Source: Kosakonia radicincitans DSM 16656
GTDB taxonomy: Bacteria > Pseudomonadota > Gammaproteobacteria > Enterobacterales > Enterobacteriaceae
DNA length: 64,000 nucleotides
Assembly: GCF_000280495.2 (NCBI RefSeq)
Contig: NZ_CP018016.1
Coordinates: 806,001 to 870,000 of the forward strand
Direction of reading: 5' to 3'
Made by a program: the position numbers and the translations under genes. Positions 53,163 to 62,918 of the stretch are shown here, in pieces. The number at the start of each line of letters is the position of its first letter. Within the stretch, counting starts at the first letter, position 1. The notes below the pieces were generated by a model. The model did not search any database. It was not told where the DNA came from and worked only from the letters and a program-made list of their open reading frames with translations.

Positions 53163-54680
53163 ATGTCTGAACAACAAGCACAGGGCGCTGACGCGGCAGT
53201 CGATCTTAACAATGAACTGAAAACCCGCCGCGAGAAGCTGGCGCAACTGCGCGAGCAGGGTGTGCCGTTCCCGAACGATTTCCGTCGTGACCAGACCTCT
53301 GACAAGCTGCACGCTGAATTTGATGGCAAAGAGAACGAAGAACTGGAAGCCCTGGGCATTGAAGTGGCCGTTGCTGGCCGCATGATGACCCGCCGCATTA
53401 TGGGTAAAGCCTCATTCGTAACCTTGCAGGATGTGGGCGGTCGAATTCAGCTGTACGTTGCGCGCGATGATCTTGCAGAAGGCGTGTATAACGAGCAGTT
53501 CAAAAAATGGGACCTCGGCGATATCCTCGGCGCGCGCGGCAAGCTGTTCAAAACCAAGACCGGCGAACTTTCCATTCACTGCACCGAACTGCGTCTGTTG
53601 ACTAAAGCTCTGCGTCCGCTGCCGGATAAATTCCACGGCTTGCAGGATCAGGAAGCGCGTTATCGCCAGCGTTACCTGGACCTCATCTCTAACGATGAAT
53701 CCCGCAATACCTTTAAAGTGCGTTCGCAGATCCTGGCCGGTATTCGCCAGTTTATGGTGAGCCGCGACTTTATGGAAGTTGAAACGCCGATGATGCAAGT
53801 GATCCCTGGCGGTGCGTCCGCGCGTCCGTTTATCACTCATCATAACGCGCTTGATCTGGACATGTATCTGCGTATCGCGCCGGAACTGTACCTCAAACGT
53901 CTGGTGGTTGGCGGCTTCGAGCGCGTGTTCGAAATCAACCGTAACTTCCGTAACGAAGGTATCTCCGTTCGCCATAACCCTGAGTTCACCATGATGGAAC
54001 TCTATATGGCGTATGCGGATTATAAAGATCTGATCGAACTGACCGAATCGTTGTTCCGCACGCTGGCGCAGAACATCCTCGGCAAAACCGAAGTGCCTTA
54101 CGGCGATGAAGTTTTCGACTTCGGCAAACCGTTCGAAAAACTGACCATGCGCGAAGCGATCAAGAAATACCGTCCGGAAACCAACATGGCGGATCTGGAT
54201 AACTTCGACAGCGCGAAGGCGATTGCTGAAAGCATCGGTATCAAAGTTGAGAAGAGCTGGGGTCTGGGCCGTATCGTGACCGAAATCTTCGAAGAAGTGG
54301 CCGAAGCACATCTTATTCAACCGACCTTTATTACGGAATACCCGGCGGAAGTTTCCCCGCTGGCGCGCCGTAACGACGTTAATCCGGAAATCACCGATCG
54401 CTTCGAGTTCTTCATCGGCGGTCGTGAAATTGGTAACGGCTTTAGCGAGCTGAATGACGCGGAAGATCAGGCGCAGCGTTTTGCTGACCAGGTTGCAGCG
54501 AAGGATGCGGGCGACGACGAAGCGATGTTCTTCGACGAAGACTACGTGACCGCGCTGGAACACGGTCTGCCGCCGACGGCGGGTCTGGGCATTGGTATCG
54601 ACCGTATGGTAATGCTGTTTACCAACAGCCACACCATTCGCGACGTGATTCTGTTCCCGGCAATGCGTCCGGTGAAGTAA
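53163..54680 (+). CDS. lysS: Lysyl-tRNA synthetase
   Basis: LysS charges tRNA-Lys. The 505-residue protein is E. coli LysS length, a class II enzyme: N-terminal OB-fold anticodon domain (about 65-145), motif 2 [19 protein letters not shown] and motif 3 [13 protein letters not shown] near the C-terminus. It directly follows prfB. A strong bidirectional terminator lies after it. Confidence 0.98.
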   Translation: MSEQQAQGADAAVDLNNELKTRREKLAQLREQGVPFPNDFRRDQTSDKLHAEFDGKENEELEALGIEVAVAGRMMTRRIMGKASFVTLQDVGGRIQLYVARDDLAEGVYNEQFKKWDLGDILGARGKLFKTKTGELSIHCTELRLLTKALRPLPDKFHGLQDQEARYRQRYLDLISNDESRNTFKVRSQILAGIRQFMVSRDFMEVETPMMQVIPGGASARPFITHHNALDLDMYLRIAPELYLKRLVVGGFERVFEINRNFRNEGISVRHNPEFTMMELYMAYADYKDLIELTESLFRTLAQNILGKTEVPYGDEVFDFGKPFEKLTMREAIKKYRPETNMADLDNFDSAKAIAESIGIKVEKSWGLGRIVTEIFEEVAEAHLIQPTFITEYPAEVSPLARRNDVNPEITDRFEFFIGGREIGNGFSELNDAEDQAQRFADQVAAKDAGDDEAMFFDEDYVTALEHGLPPTAGLGIGIDRMVMLFTNSHTIRDVILFPAMRPVK

Positions 54681-54692
54681 TCGCCCAGCGAT

Positions 54693-54730
54693 AAAAAAAG
54701 CCCCGGCGTGAACAACGTCGGGGCTTTTTT
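54693..54730. terminator. Bidirectional terminator between lysS and idi
   Basis: AAAAAAGCCCCG and CGGGGCTTTTTT form a 12-base-pair stem around a GCGTGAACAACGT loop, with T runs on both strands. It separates converging lysS and idi. Confidence 0.9.
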
Positions 54731-55280
54731 ATACCTGCAATGTGGCGGCAAAATTTCTGAGCGCGGGCTGCGCAGTGGCTGCTTCTGCCACCATCCAGGG
54801 GCTAAAAGCCCAGGGCGTAGCATTGAGCGCCTGCAATAACGCTTCCAGATCCACCCACTGATATTCCATCACTTCATCGTAGTTAATCGTCAACGGCGTT
54901 GTGATTTGTGCGGCGAAGACCGGGCAGATTTCGTTTTCCACGATGCCGGAAGGATCGGTTTCACGGTAACGGAACTCTGGTGCGATGGCGGTAATGTGCC
55001 CGAGCCCGGCGCCGACTTCATAACGGCAGCGGCGAATAAGAGCCTGTTCGGTGGTTTCCCCTTTTTGCGGATGCCCGCATACGGAGTTCGTCCAGACGCC
55101 TGGCCAGGCTTTTTTGCTTAATGCACGCCGTGTCACCAGAGACTGCCCTGCGGCATTAAAAATCCAGCATGAAAAAGCCAGATGTAACGGCGTTTGCGAT
55201 GTATGTGCGGCGTACTTTTCCTGCGTACCGGTTACCACTCCCTGCTCATTCACTAAAATAACGTGCTCTTGTTTACCCAT
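54729..55280 (-). CDS. idi: Isopentenyl-diphosphate delta-isomerase
   Basis: Idi interconverts IPP and DMAPP, the isoprenoid building blocks. From [14 protein letters not shown] it is 183 residues (E. coli 182), type I with a Nudix fold: catalytic Cys in [11 protein letters not shown] and Glu in [18 protein letters not shown] 33-residue upstream extension was rejected. It is in the same orientation as the downstream gene cluster on its upstream side but separated by 118 bp. Confidence 0.95.
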   Translation of the reverse strand: MGKQEHVILVNEQGVVTGTQEKYAAHTSQTPLHLAFSCWIFNAAGQSLVTRRALSKKAWPGVWTNSVCGHPQKGETTEQALIRRCRYEVGAGLGHITAIAPEFRYRETDPSGIVENEICPVFAAQITTPLTINYDEVMEYQWVDLEALLQALNATPWAFSPWMVAEAATAQPALRNFAATLQV

Positions 55281-55398
55281 AACGGCTCCCGAACGTAAAA
55301 CGCCGGGTGGCGCTGGACTTAGCCAGTTTACAGGGAACACGATCTCTGCAAACCAGCCAGCCACAGCGCCACCGGGCAAACGCGATTATAACCAACTA

Positions 55399-56115
55399 TC
55401 AGGCGAAAAGTTTTGCCCAGAGAGCGGAAAAGGGCATTACCAGTACCAGTCCGGGCAACATATTCGCCACCGGGAACGGCTTGATATTACAAATCCGCAG
55501 CCCCGTTGCGACCATGATTAGCCCTCCCGCGCAGGAGAAATCCCCCATCATGTCCGGAGTGATCATGTGCAGGATGTAAACCGCCAGCGTTGCCAGCGCA
55601 ACCTGCACGGCAATCAGTGGTAAACCGATGGTCATGACTGAGAAGCCCAGCATGGTGGCGAAAATGGCGGCGGTAAACAAATCGAGCACCGTTTTGATAT
55701 ACAGGATGGAGGGATCGCCAGTCATGCCTTCATGCATCGCACCGAAGATACCGGTGCCGCTGGCGCAAAACAGCACCAGAATCGCGACAAATTTCTCCGT
55801 AAATTCATCGTGGCCCAGGCCCTGAACCGGTGGGAACACGCGGTTGATTAAGCCGCGTGTTGTGCCTGCCGCTCTACCGATCTGTTTTTCCAGAAAGAAT
55901 GCTTCGCCAATGACTGCGCCCAGCACCATCGCCAGAACCACGGCAGGCATGAACTTCACTTTTATCACCAGGTTGATACCAAGACCGACCGAACAGAGAC
56001 CAAAGGTCAGGGGCAGCGCCACTTTCACGCGCTCCGGAATACGTTTGCCAACGAGTGAACCCAGCAAACCGCCGACAATAACGGCAGCGCCATTCACATA
56101 AGGACCGATTAACAT
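55399..56115 (-). CDS. DUF554 family membrane protein
   Basis: The 238-residue protein is hydrophobic throughout with about seven helices and matches the DUF554/YqgA family by segments GPYVNGAAVIVGGLLGS and CASGTGIFGAMHEGMTGD. Family function is unknown; transport is suggested. It lies 16 bp after the UbiX-like gene and 11 further after the UbiD-like gene in the same orientation, so it probably belongs to that aromatic-acid decarboxylase operon. Confidence 0.8.
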   Translation of the reverse strand: MLIGPYVNGAAVIVGGLLGSLVGKRIPERVKVALPLTFGLCSVGLGINLVIKVKFMPAVVLAMVLGAVIGEAFFLEKQIGRAAGTTRGLINRVFPPVQGLGHDEFTEKFVAILVLFCASGTGIFGAMHEGMTGDPSILYIKTVLDLFTAAIFATMLGFSVMTIGLPLIAVQVALATLAVYILHMITPDMMGDFSCAGGLIMVATGLRICNIKPFPVANMLPGLVLVMPFSALWAKLFA

Positions 56116-56131
56116 AATATTTCCTGCATGA

Positions 56132-56719
56132 TTACGCGTTATGAGCCAGGTTGCCCTCGCCCCAACGCGGAAGGTTTTTCACATCAATACCAAACAGGTC
56201 TAACGCGCGGCTGACGCTGTGGGTAATGATTTCATCAGTGGTTTGCGGGCGCTGGTATAGCGCCGGAACCGGCGGGAAAATAATTCCGCCCATTTCTGTT
56301 ACCGCCAACATGTTGCGAATATGTCCGAGGTTAAGTGGCGTTTCGCGCGCCAGCAGCACCAGACGGCGGCGCTCTTTAAGCACCACGTCGGCGGCCCGGG
56401 TTAGCAGGTTATCTGTCAGGCAGTTTGCGATGGATCCCAGCGAACGCATGGAACAGGGGGCAACGAGCATGCCCATTGTTTTAAACGATCCGCTGGAAAT
56501 GGCTGCGCCAAGATTACCAATAGGGTGAACCACATCTGCCAGTGCCATCACCTCATCCAACTGATAGTCCGTTTCCAGCTCACAGGTTTTTTCCGCCCCT
56601 TTTGAGATAACCAGGTGGACTTCAGGAGCCTGCGCACGTAAAAGCTCAAGTGCCTTTACGCCATACTGAAAACCAGAAGCACCGCTAATGCCGACAATGA
56701 TGCGTTGAGATGCCGCCAC
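56132..56719 (-). CDS. UbiX-family flavin prenyltransferase
   Basis: These enzymes join dimethylallyl phosphate to FMN and make the prenylated FMN cofactor of UbiD decarboxylases. The 195-residue protein has [11 protein letters not shown] at residues 8-18 (FMN loop), [20 protein letters not shown] and [14 protein letters not shown], all family signatures; it matches LpdB/KpdB/Pad1 types. It lies ten bases downstream of the UbiD-like decarboxylase gene. It would serve that partner; a separate housekeeping ubiX is expected elsewhere. Confidence 0.88.
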   Translation of the reverse strand: MAASQRIIVGISGASGFQYGVKALELLRAQAPEVHLVISKGAEKTCELETDYQLDEVMALADVVHPIGNLGAAISSGSFKTMGMLVAPCSMRSLGSIANCLTDNLLTRAADVVLKERRRLVLLARETPLNLGHIRNMLAVTEMGGIIFPPVPALYQRPQTTDEIITHSVSRALDLFGIDVKNLPRWGEGNLAHNA

Positions 56720-56729
56720 ATTGTTCCCC

Positions 56730-58223
56730 TTACTCGAAATCTGGCAGGAAGCGTTTCACATCAACCTCTTTAAACTTCGAGCGTTCAAAATGGCTTTTCA
56801 GGTGGAATGGCACCGTACAGTCAAAGAGGGTTTTGCAGGACATTCCCTGCTGCAAAATGCTCGGGCTGTAAGCCGGGATCTGCGAGGGATCGAGCGGATG
56901 ACAGCGAACCCCGGGAATCGTGACGGTATCGACATCACCCTGATATCGGGTTTGCATCGCCCACAGCACATCGTCGCTGTCGAAAATATCCACGTCTTCA
57001 TCAACCAGAATCACGTGTTTCAGTTCCGGGAAGGCAGAGAATGCCAGCAGGGCTGCCTGGCGCTGACGGCCTTCATCCGCCGGGGAGAATTTTTTGAATT
57101 GCATCACCGCCAGAAGTTTACCGCCACCCGCAGAGTGAGCGAACACGTTGAGCAGCTTGCCCGGCATTGCACGGCCCACCATATCGAGGATACTGGCTTC
57201 CGTCGGGATGCCCGCCATATTGACGTGTTCTTCGCCTGGACCCACAGTGGTACGCCAGATCGGGTTGTAGCGATGGGTGACGGCTTTGACTTTGATTACC
57301 GGCAGTGCATCTTTGGCCTCGCCGGTATAGCCGGGAAATTCAGGCATCGCTTTACCGGTATTGGTGTTCTGATCTTCACGCAGACGTACGTTCGGCAGCA
57401 GTTCGCCTTCGATAACGATCTCCGCATGCGCAATGGCGCGTTCGTTGATGGTTTTACACTGCACCATTTCTACAGCCTTGCCGCGCAGGGCACCGGCAAC
57501 GCTCAGTTCGTCATAACCCAGCGGGGTGGTTGGTGGCTCAAAGCAGGCGGCGATTTCGATAGCAGGATCGACGCCAATGCTGATCGAGATCGGCAGTGGT
57601 TTCCCGGCGGCTTCCGCTTTCATGCGGAATGCATCGATATGGCGACCCGGGGTTAACCACATCGACAGCTCGTCGCGGCTCTGTACGCAAAGGCGATGAA
57701 TGGTGATATCGGATTCGTGTGTTTCAGGATCGGAAGCGTAGCATAGACCCATTGTGATGTACGGGCCGGCATCCTCTTCGGTATTGGTTGGTGCTGGTAG
57801 CAGTTTGCGCAGGTCGAAGTTAGCGTCGCTGGCCAGATGAACCACCTGTTGGCAGACGGCATTGTCTTTGGTCAGTACTGGCGGAATAGGGTTCTGCACG
57901 GAATCTTTCAGCAGGTGGCCCAATTTTTCCGGCGCGCAGTTGAGGAAATGGCTGACGCGTTTACGCGAGCCGTTCAGGCCGATAGCCACGCTGATATCCT
58001 GGAAGCCCTTCACTTTGTTGAACATCATCACCGGGCCGTTTTTACGTGTTGGGCGCTGGCAGGTGCCGCCCGCGCCAACGTAACGGTAAACACCGGAAAG
58101 TTCGGCGTGTGGATCAACTTCAGTATCGGTTTCGACATATTCGCCGGGCAGTGTTTTTAATAATTCAATCGCCGAGCGTAAATCTGTAACGCCGCTGGTA
58201 TTTTTATTTTCGCTATTTGACAT
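56730..58223 (-). CDS. UbiD-family hydroxyarylic acid decarboxylase (AroY/LpdC-like)
   Basis: The 497-residue product resembles AroY of Klebsiella (protocatechuate to catechol) and LpdC (gallate decarboxylase) more than the shorter 4-hydroxybenzoate enzyme KpdC. Shared segments are [57 protein letters not shown] and [18 protein letters not shown]. The Glu-Arg-Glu triad of UbiD fits IHRLC and EIVIEGE. The prenylated-FMN cofactor would come from the adjacent UbiX. No small KpdD-type subunit is seen. An upstream ATG four codons earlier is an alternative; GGAACAG favours 58223. A LysR regulator is divergent. Confidence 0.85.
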   Translation of the reverse strand: MSNSENKNTSGVTDLRSAIELLKTLPGEYVETDTEVDPHAELSGVYRYVGAGGTCQRPTRKNGPVMMFNKVKGFQDISVAIGLNGSRKRVSHFLNCAPEKLGHLLKDSVQNPIPPVLTKDNAVCQQVVHLASDANFDLRKLLPAPTNTEEDAGPYITMGLCYASDPETHESDITIHRLCVQSRDELSMWLTPGRHIDAFRMKAEAAGKPLPISISIGVDPAIEIAACFEPPTTPLGYDELSVAGALRGKAVEMVQCKTINERAIAHAEIVIEGELLPNVRLREDQNTNTGKAMPEFPGYTGEAKDALPVIKVKAVTHRYNPIWRTTVGPGEEHVNMAGIPTEASILDMVGRAMPGKLLNVFAHSAGGGKLLAVMQFKKFSPADEGRQRQAALLAFSAFPELKHVILVDEDVDIFDSDDVLWAMQTRYQGDVDTVTIPGVRCHPLDPSQIPAYSPSILQQGMSCKTLFDCTVPFHLKSHFERSKFKEVDVKRFLPDFE

Positions 58224-58439
58224 AGTCTGTTCCATCGGAAAAAGGGTTTACTGTCGGTGGCTACCTTATTTTTCCAGGGAACATTAAACAAATACCGTTT
58301 TCCTGACTCAGACCAGATCAAAAAAGTACTATTTATAAAATTGTTAAATTTAGGTTTCTAATTTGATTAAAAAACCAGACTTTTCCTTTGCTGCGCTAAG
58401 TGTGATACTGAGCGCCGGGGGATCGTGGAGTAGATCTGT

Positions 58440-59339
58440 ATGGATTTGAAAAGGTTGCGCTATTTTTGCCGCGTTATAGAGCAGGGATCCGTAAGCCAGG
58501 CCGCGAAAGTGCTGAATATGGCGCAGCCGCCATTGAGTAAACGGATCCAGGAACTGGAAGAAGAGCTACAGGTTTCACTGTTTACCCGCCAGGGAAATCG
58601 TATTGAGCCAACCGATGCCGGATATTTTCTTTATCGTAAAGCATGCGAAATATTACGTCAGGTTGAAGACACCGCCCGCGAAACGATCGCTATTGCTAAT
58701 AAAGAAAAATTCAAGTTAAGAATCGGCTTAACCCATCTTTTTCAATCGTATTTCAAGCCATTGTTGCTGGAGCTTTATAAGCGTCATCCCGATGCGGAGA
58801 TTAATATTTCGGTAACGGATTCCAGCCATCTGGAAACCATGCTTAACGAAGGTGCGATCGATCTGGCGTTGATCCAGCGCCCCTACCGCAGTGAAGGCTT
58901 TGATTATGTCTCCTTCGATCCGGTACGGCTGGTTGCGGTGATCAGCAAACAGTGTTTGCCTGAAATGCCAGCGAGCCCATTTGATTACCAGGCGCTGGCG
59001 GCATTTCCGCTGGTGCTGCTGCACCGGGCAAAAGATGCCGGAACGTATGAGATGTTAATCGACCTGTTCCGTAAAGCGGGTGGGAATCCGCGGGTGATCA
59101 TGCATATCACCCAGCCTGGTGTGATTCTGGAATGGCTGGAGTCTGGTCTTGCTGCGGCAACGCTGCTGCCGTCATCAGAGGTGGATGCAGCTAAATTAAT
59201 AAACTGCCACGTAGTGGATGTTTTTCCGTCGCCACAGGTATTTTACCCGGCTCTGGTGAAGATGCCGGCGATGCCGTATCTGCCGGAAATGATGGAAATC
59301 ATTGCTCAGGGCTACCCGATGCCGCGCCATTCATCGTGA
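58440..59339 (+). CDS. LysR-family transcriptional regulator of the decarboxylase locus
   Basis: The 299-residue protein starts MDLKRLRYFCRVIEQGSVSQ with a LysR winged helix at residues 1-60 (NMAQPPLSKRIQELEEEL) and an effector domain of the BenM/CatR-like kind. It is divergent from the decarboxylase gene with 216 bp between them, where its operators should lie. A phenolic acid inducer is inferred from context. Confidence 0.82.
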   Translation: MDLKRLRYFCRVIEQGSVSQAAKVLNMAQPPLSKRIQELEEELQVSLFTRQGNRIEPTDAGYFLYRKACEILRQVEDTARETIAIANKEKFKLRIGLTHLFQSYFKPLLLELYKRHPDAEINISVTDSSHLETMLNEGAIDLALIQRPYRSEGFDYVSFDPVRLVAVISKQCLPEMPASPFDYQALAAFPLVLLHRAKDAGTYEMLIDLFRKAGGNPRVIMHITQPGVILEWLESGLAAATLLPSSEVDAAKLINCHVVDVFPSPQVFYPALVKMPAMPYLPEMMEIIAQGYPMPRHSS

Positions 59340-59404
59340 AAGTATTGGCATCCGGATTGTGGCTGTTATCATAGGTCGCCATTTATTTTAATCGAGGATC
59401 TGTT

Positions 59405-60145
59405 TTGCGCGCAGGACGCCTGATGAGTAACCCGTTCCGCATTGCCTTTTGCCTGGCGTTCGCTTTATTGCTGGCAGGTTGCGCCGGGAAATCCTCTTCC
59501 GGAGGCAATTATTCCGGCTCCACCTATACGGTTAAGCGGGGCGATACGCTGTACCGTATTTCACGCATTACCGGAACCAGCGTGAAAGATCTCGCCAGCA
59601 TGAACGGGATCTCCCCGCCATATACCATCGAAGTGGGGCAGCGGTTGAAGGTTAATGGTTCTAAAGCCAGCGCATCCTCGGGTAAAACCAGCACGAAAAC
59701 CGCTAAAGTCACGCCTTCCTCCGCCGTGCCGCAATCCTCATGGCCGCCGGTAGGGCAACGCTGCTGGCGATGGCCGACCAGCGGGAAAGTGATTATGGGT
59801 TACTCCACGTCCGACGGCGGGAATAAGGGGATTGATATTGCAGGTTCGCGCGGGCAAGCCATCTATGCTGCTGGTGCAGGGAAGGTGGTATACGTTGGTA
59901 GCCAGCTTCGTGGCTACGGTAATCTGATCATGATTAAGCACAGCGAAGATTACATTACGGCCTACGCGCACAACGATACGATGCTGGTGAATAACGGACA
60001 GAACGTGAAAGCGGGGCAGAAGATCGCCACCATGGGCAGCAGTGATGCGGATTCTGTTCGCTTGCACTTCCAGCTGCGCTACCGGGCAACGGCGATTGAT
60101 CCGCTGCGTTATTTACCGCCGCAGGGCAGCCCACCCAAATGTTAA
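59405..60145 (+). CDS. actS: Amidase activator ActS (LysM/M23 lipoprotein)
   Basis: ActS (YgeR) is an envelope lipoprotein that activates the amidase AmiC. The 246-residue protein starts with TTG, as homology to E. coli indicates; an ATG six codons later is possible. Lipobox LLAGC (Cys25), LysM domain (about 40-85, [14 protein letters not shown]) and an M23-type LytM domain (about 130-240) follow. The LytM zinc residues are partly degenerate ([11 protein letters not shown]), so it activates rather than cuts. E. coli product is 251 residues. Confidence 0.93.
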   Translation: MRAGRLMSNPFRIAFCLAFALLLAGCAGKSSSGGNYSGSTYTVKRGDTLYRISRITGTSVKDLASMNGISPPYTIEVGQRLKVNGSKASASSGKTSTKTAKVTPSSAVPQSSWPPVGQRCWRWPTSGKVIMGYSTSDGGNKGIDIAGSRGQAIYAAGAGKVVYVGSQLRGYGNLIMIKHSEDYITAYAHNDTMLVNNGQNVKAGQKIATMGSSDADSVRLHFQLRYRATAIDPLRYLPPQGSPPKC

Positions 60146-60192
60146 AAATGCGCCGAACAGACGATAAATTAACCTGTTAGCGCAGGCGTATC

Positions 60193-60220
60193 TTGCCAGA
60201 CGGTGCGTAAAGACTATAAT
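60193..60220 (+). promoter_or_regulatory. Promoter of tRNA-Gly(CCC)
   Basis: TTGCCA and TATAAT are separated by 16 bases, with a GC-rich discriminator (GCGTTACGCAC) typical of stringently controlled stable-RNA promoters, 17 bases before the tRNA. Confidence 0.85.
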
Positions 60221-60237
60221 GCGTTACGCACTTCGAC

Positions 60238-60311
60238 GCGGGCGTAGTTCAATGGTAGAACGAGAGCTTCCCAAGCTCTATACGAGGGTTCGATTCCCTT
60301 CGCCCGCTCCA
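60238..60311 (+). tRNA. glyU: tRNA-Gly (anticodon CCC)
   Basis: The 74-base gene starts GCGGGCGTAGTTCAATGG, has anticodon loop CTTCCCAAG with anticodon CCC, a T arm GAGGGTTCGATTCCC and an encoded CCA end; all four stems pair. It matches E. coli glyU. tRNA genes of this kind are frequent integration sites, and a foreign-looking segment begins just after it. Confidence 0.98.
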
Positions 60312-60812
60312 GAATTTCCCCTTGTGGAGAAGCCTTAAAAGCCTTCTCTATCAGCAACTTAAATAGTTACCTATTTTAGTCGCCTATGGGTTCTACCATT
60401 GTGATCCGCCCTTGGTAACTGTCACGCTAAGTTACATGGTGAGATGACAGTATAACTCAGCGTTGGCGGCAGTTGCATCCTCACACCGCGATAGAAAACG
60501 TGAAGAAAAAGCCCATCCAGGCATCGTTATGTCATCGACAGATTGAACACACGCATTAAAGCCCGACGTGCGGCCCTATGAGCCACGTAAACAGGTTTAT
60601 GGTGATAACGTACCTACAAACGACATGTAGGCTCTATCAGCGCTTCAGCCACGCTCCCGCAAGGGTACACGGTTATCCTGATAAGGTGTGATCCCTCTGA
60701 CAGTCTGATGAAGTCGCTACGCTTGTTGCTGTATCACCAACGGGGCTTTATGGCTTCTATTGTCTAAAATTAGGGAAAAGGGGAAAGGCAGGATCTCTCC
60801 AGCCTTTGGCGG
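60312..60812. other. Non-coding start of the accessory segment after glyU
   Basis: About 500 bp show no credible full gene. Short broken frames occur, for example a 25-codon open stretch near 60504-60577 that ends in an Arg/Lys-rich tail; it may be debris of an integrated element. I saw no integrase and no clear second copy of the tRNA 3' end in the window. Confidence 0.4.
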
Positions 60813-61076
60813 TCATCTCACTTTCTTGAAGATAAGCAGGATCAGAGGGACGCAGACAGCGAAACCAATGATAGAGGCTAAAGCCGAATCAGAGTGATTT
60901 TGCGATAGCTCCTTAACAAACCAAGTGCATTGAGAAGGGGTAAATTCTCCTCCTTGGCTCATTGTCTCTGAAAAGTTAAGAGCGAAGACCAGATCGAAAT
61001 AAAGCACGATAACGTAATACGCTACGCAGATCAGCGCGATACTCATCCACCTGATCCAGAACTTCTTATTCATCAT
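60813..61076 (-). CDS. Small membrane protein, candidate immunity protein
   Basis: The 87-residue product has two hydrophobic segments (about 8-34 and 66-83) separated by a roughly 30-residue polar loop. Its ATG overlaps the 3' end of the PAAR effector gene by 11 bases with GGAAG before it, so the two are coupled in translation. Effector and immunity genes of type VI secretion are arranged this way, and a membrane immunity protein fits a periplasmic target. The family is not recognised; function inferred from place only. Confidence 0.45.
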   Translation of the reverse strand: MMNKKFWIRWMSIALICVAYYVIVLYFDLVFALNFSETMSQGGEFTPSQCTWFVKELSQNHSDSALASIIGFAVCVPLILLIFKKVR

Positions 61077-61689
61077 CGTAAGTGCTTCCCAATGAACCGC
61101 CTACTGTACCGCCTGAGTATGGGGATGTTGAGCCAGCAACAGCAGCGGAATCGGCAGCAGCTTGTTGAATTTTTGCACTCCCTCCCATTGGTTGAGGGCT
61201 TTTGTTCTCGGTGTTAGGGTACTGCTGTTTGAATGTATTAGTCATTTCGACAACGAGCATTGAGGAGAAGTCTGCACTCTTTGATTCAAGATAACTTTGC
61301 AGTGATACCGGAATAGTGAAATCTTCTTCTATGTCGATTGGTAGCTGTGTTGTCGTGGATGTGTAACCGTGATCGAATAACTTTGAGCCAGCAAACTTGA
61401 TCCCCTCAACTGAGTGGGTGGTACAGTTGCTACCAGTCACATCATACTTATCAATCGTGCGGCCTCTTCGCTTTGTACCGTCTTGCATGTTTGGCGTTTG
61501 AATTGGTGCTACACCGCCATTCCAAAGGTTTTCGAAGAAGTTACGGGTTATTTTAGGATCTGCATCATCAATGCGGAAAGCGCGAGCACCCATTTCATAA
61601 AGTTCGTATCGGTAATACTTACGCGCATCTTCATCTTGGAAAAAGTCTAAAATCCCATCCCCAGTGAAGGTACTTTTATCAGTGCGTCC
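61066..61689 (-). pseudogene. PAAR-type T6SS effector, 3' fragment
   Basis: This fragment continues the frame of the 5' fragment (62919-63431) exactly across the IS: the shared GGA target triplet is a glycine codon and the frame resumes RTDKSTFTGDGILDFF. It would add 206 residues after Gly171, giving 377 in total. It contains NCTTHS with Cys259, which with His151 (GHAFV) in the 5' part suggests a permuted papain-like (NlpC/P60-related) catalytic pair. The C-terminus is Gly/Ser-rich. An internal ATG at 61593 could give a fragment, but with no PAAR domain. Confidence 0.7.
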
Positions 61690-61722
61690 TGAATCGCCAC
61701 GGGTTTAACAGACACCTCAGAG
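61690..61722 (+). repeat. IS left terminal inverted repeat
   Basis: The first 13 bases TGAATCGCCACGG match the right end perfectly, then AGACAC and other bases also agree after a short mismatch stretch. Confidence 0.85.
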
Positions 61723-61752
61723 TCATTTAAGATGGCTTAAAGAGAGGTGCCC

Positions 61753-62031
61753 ATGAGCGGTAAGCGTTATCCCGAAGAGTTTAAAACTGAAGCAGTCAAA
61801 CAGGTTGTTGATCGCGGTTATTCTGTTGCCAGCGTTGCAACACGTCTCGATATCACCACCCACAGCCTTTATGCCTGGATAAAGAAGTACGGTCCGGATT
61901 CTTCCACTAATAAAGAACAGTCAGATGCTCAGGCCGAGATCCGCCGTCTCCAGAAAGAGCTGAAACGGGTTACCGACGAACGGGACATATTAAAAAAAGC
62001 CGCGGCGTACTTCGCAAAGCTGTCCGACTGA
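61753..62031 (+). CDS. IS3-family transposase OrfA
   Basis: The 92-residue protein starts MSGKRYPEEFKTEAVKQV with AGAGAGG before it. It has an N-terminal helix-turn-helix (about 5-50) that binds the IS ends and a leucine-zipper-like helix (IRRLQKELKRVTDERDILKK). A run of seven A (61992-61998) near its end is the slippery site for a -1 shift into OrfB. Confidence 0.92.
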   Translation: MSGKRYPEEFKTEAVKQVVDRGYSVASVATRLDITTHSLYAWIKKYGPDSSTNKEQSDAQAEIRRLQKELKRVTDERDILKKAAAYFAKLSD

Positions 62032-62900
62032 GGTACGCCTTTATCCGTGACAACTCCTGTTGCTGGCCTGTTCGCCTGCTCTGTCGGGTGCTGGATGTTC
62101 ATCCCAGTGGTTTTTACGCCTGGCTTCAGCAGCCGCATTCACAACGCCATCAGGCAGACCTGAGACTGACAGGACAGATTAAACAGTTCTGGCTGGAGTC
62201 GGGATGCGTCTATGGTTATCGCAAAATCCATCTGGATCTGCGTGACAGCGGGCAACAGTGCGGAGTAAACAGAGTCTGGAGACTGATGAAACGTGTCGGA
62301 ATAAAGGCTCAGGTCGGATACCGAAGCCCGCGGGCACGTAAAGGCGAGGCCAGTATCGTGTCACCCAACAGGCTCCAGCGACAGTTCAATCCGGATGCTC
62401 CTGATGAGCGTTGGGTAACGGACATAACCTACATCAGGACCCACGAAGGCTGGCTGTATCTTGCCGTTGTTGTTGATCTGTTCTCACGCAAAATTATCGG
62501 CTGGTCCATGCAATCCCGGATGACAAAGGACATTGTCCTGAACGCACTGCTGATGGCTGTATGGCGGCGTAATCCCGAAAAACAGGTGCTGGTTCATTCG
62601 GATCAGGGCAGTCAGTACACAAGCCATGAGTGGCAGTCGTTCCTGAAATCACACGGCCTGGAGGGTAGCATGAGCCGTCGCGGTAACTGCCATGATAATG
62701 CGGTTGCAGAAAGTTTTTTCCAGTTGTTGAAACGTGAACGGATAAAGAAAAAGATCTACGGAACGCGGGAAGAAGCCCGCAGTGATATTTTTGATTACAT
62801 CGAAATGTTTTATAACAGTAAGCGTCGGCATGGTTCTAGCGAACAGATGTCACCGACAGAATATGAAAACCAGTATTATCAACGGCTCGGAAGTGTCTAG
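61753..62900 (+). CDS. IS3-family transposase OrfAB (by -1 frameshift)
   Basis: OrfB is open in the -1 frame from the A7 run (about 61998) and contains an ATG at 62088; its 270-residue listed part carries the DDE integrase core: Asp in WVTDITYI, Asp in VHSDQGSQY and Glu in NAVAESFF, with D-35-E spacing intact. The stop is at 62898-62900. Fusion with OrfA by frameshift makes the active transposase in IS3 elements. No inactivating change is seen. Confidence 0.88.
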
Positions 62901-62918
62901 ATTATCCGTGGCGATTCA
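62886..62918 (-). repeat. IS right terminal inverted repeat
   Basis: Read on the minus strand it begins TGAATCGCCACGG and continues ATAATCTAGACAC, pairing with the left end. Confidence 0.85.

Larger units (their letters stand above)
61690..62918 (+). mobile_element. IS3-family insertion sequence (IS51 group-like), complete
   Basis: The 1,229-bp element begins TGAATCGCCACGG at 61690 and ends with the inverse at 62918; the terminal inverted repeats match at roughly 25 of 33 positions. It is flanked by a three-base duplication TCC (61687-61689 and 62919-62921). It has the two overlapping frames of IS3 elements and a full DDE transposase. It interrupts a PAAR effector gene on the other strand. 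Closest named element not certain; ISEhe3-like by memory. Confidence 0.9.

Noticed and set aside
53412..54632. 406-codon antisense ORF over lysS
   Set aside because: Shadow of lysS with no recognisable domain.
60504..60577. Short basic reading frame after the tRNA as an integrase remnant
   Set aside because: Only about 25 codons, no catalytic motif visible, so identity cannot be supported.
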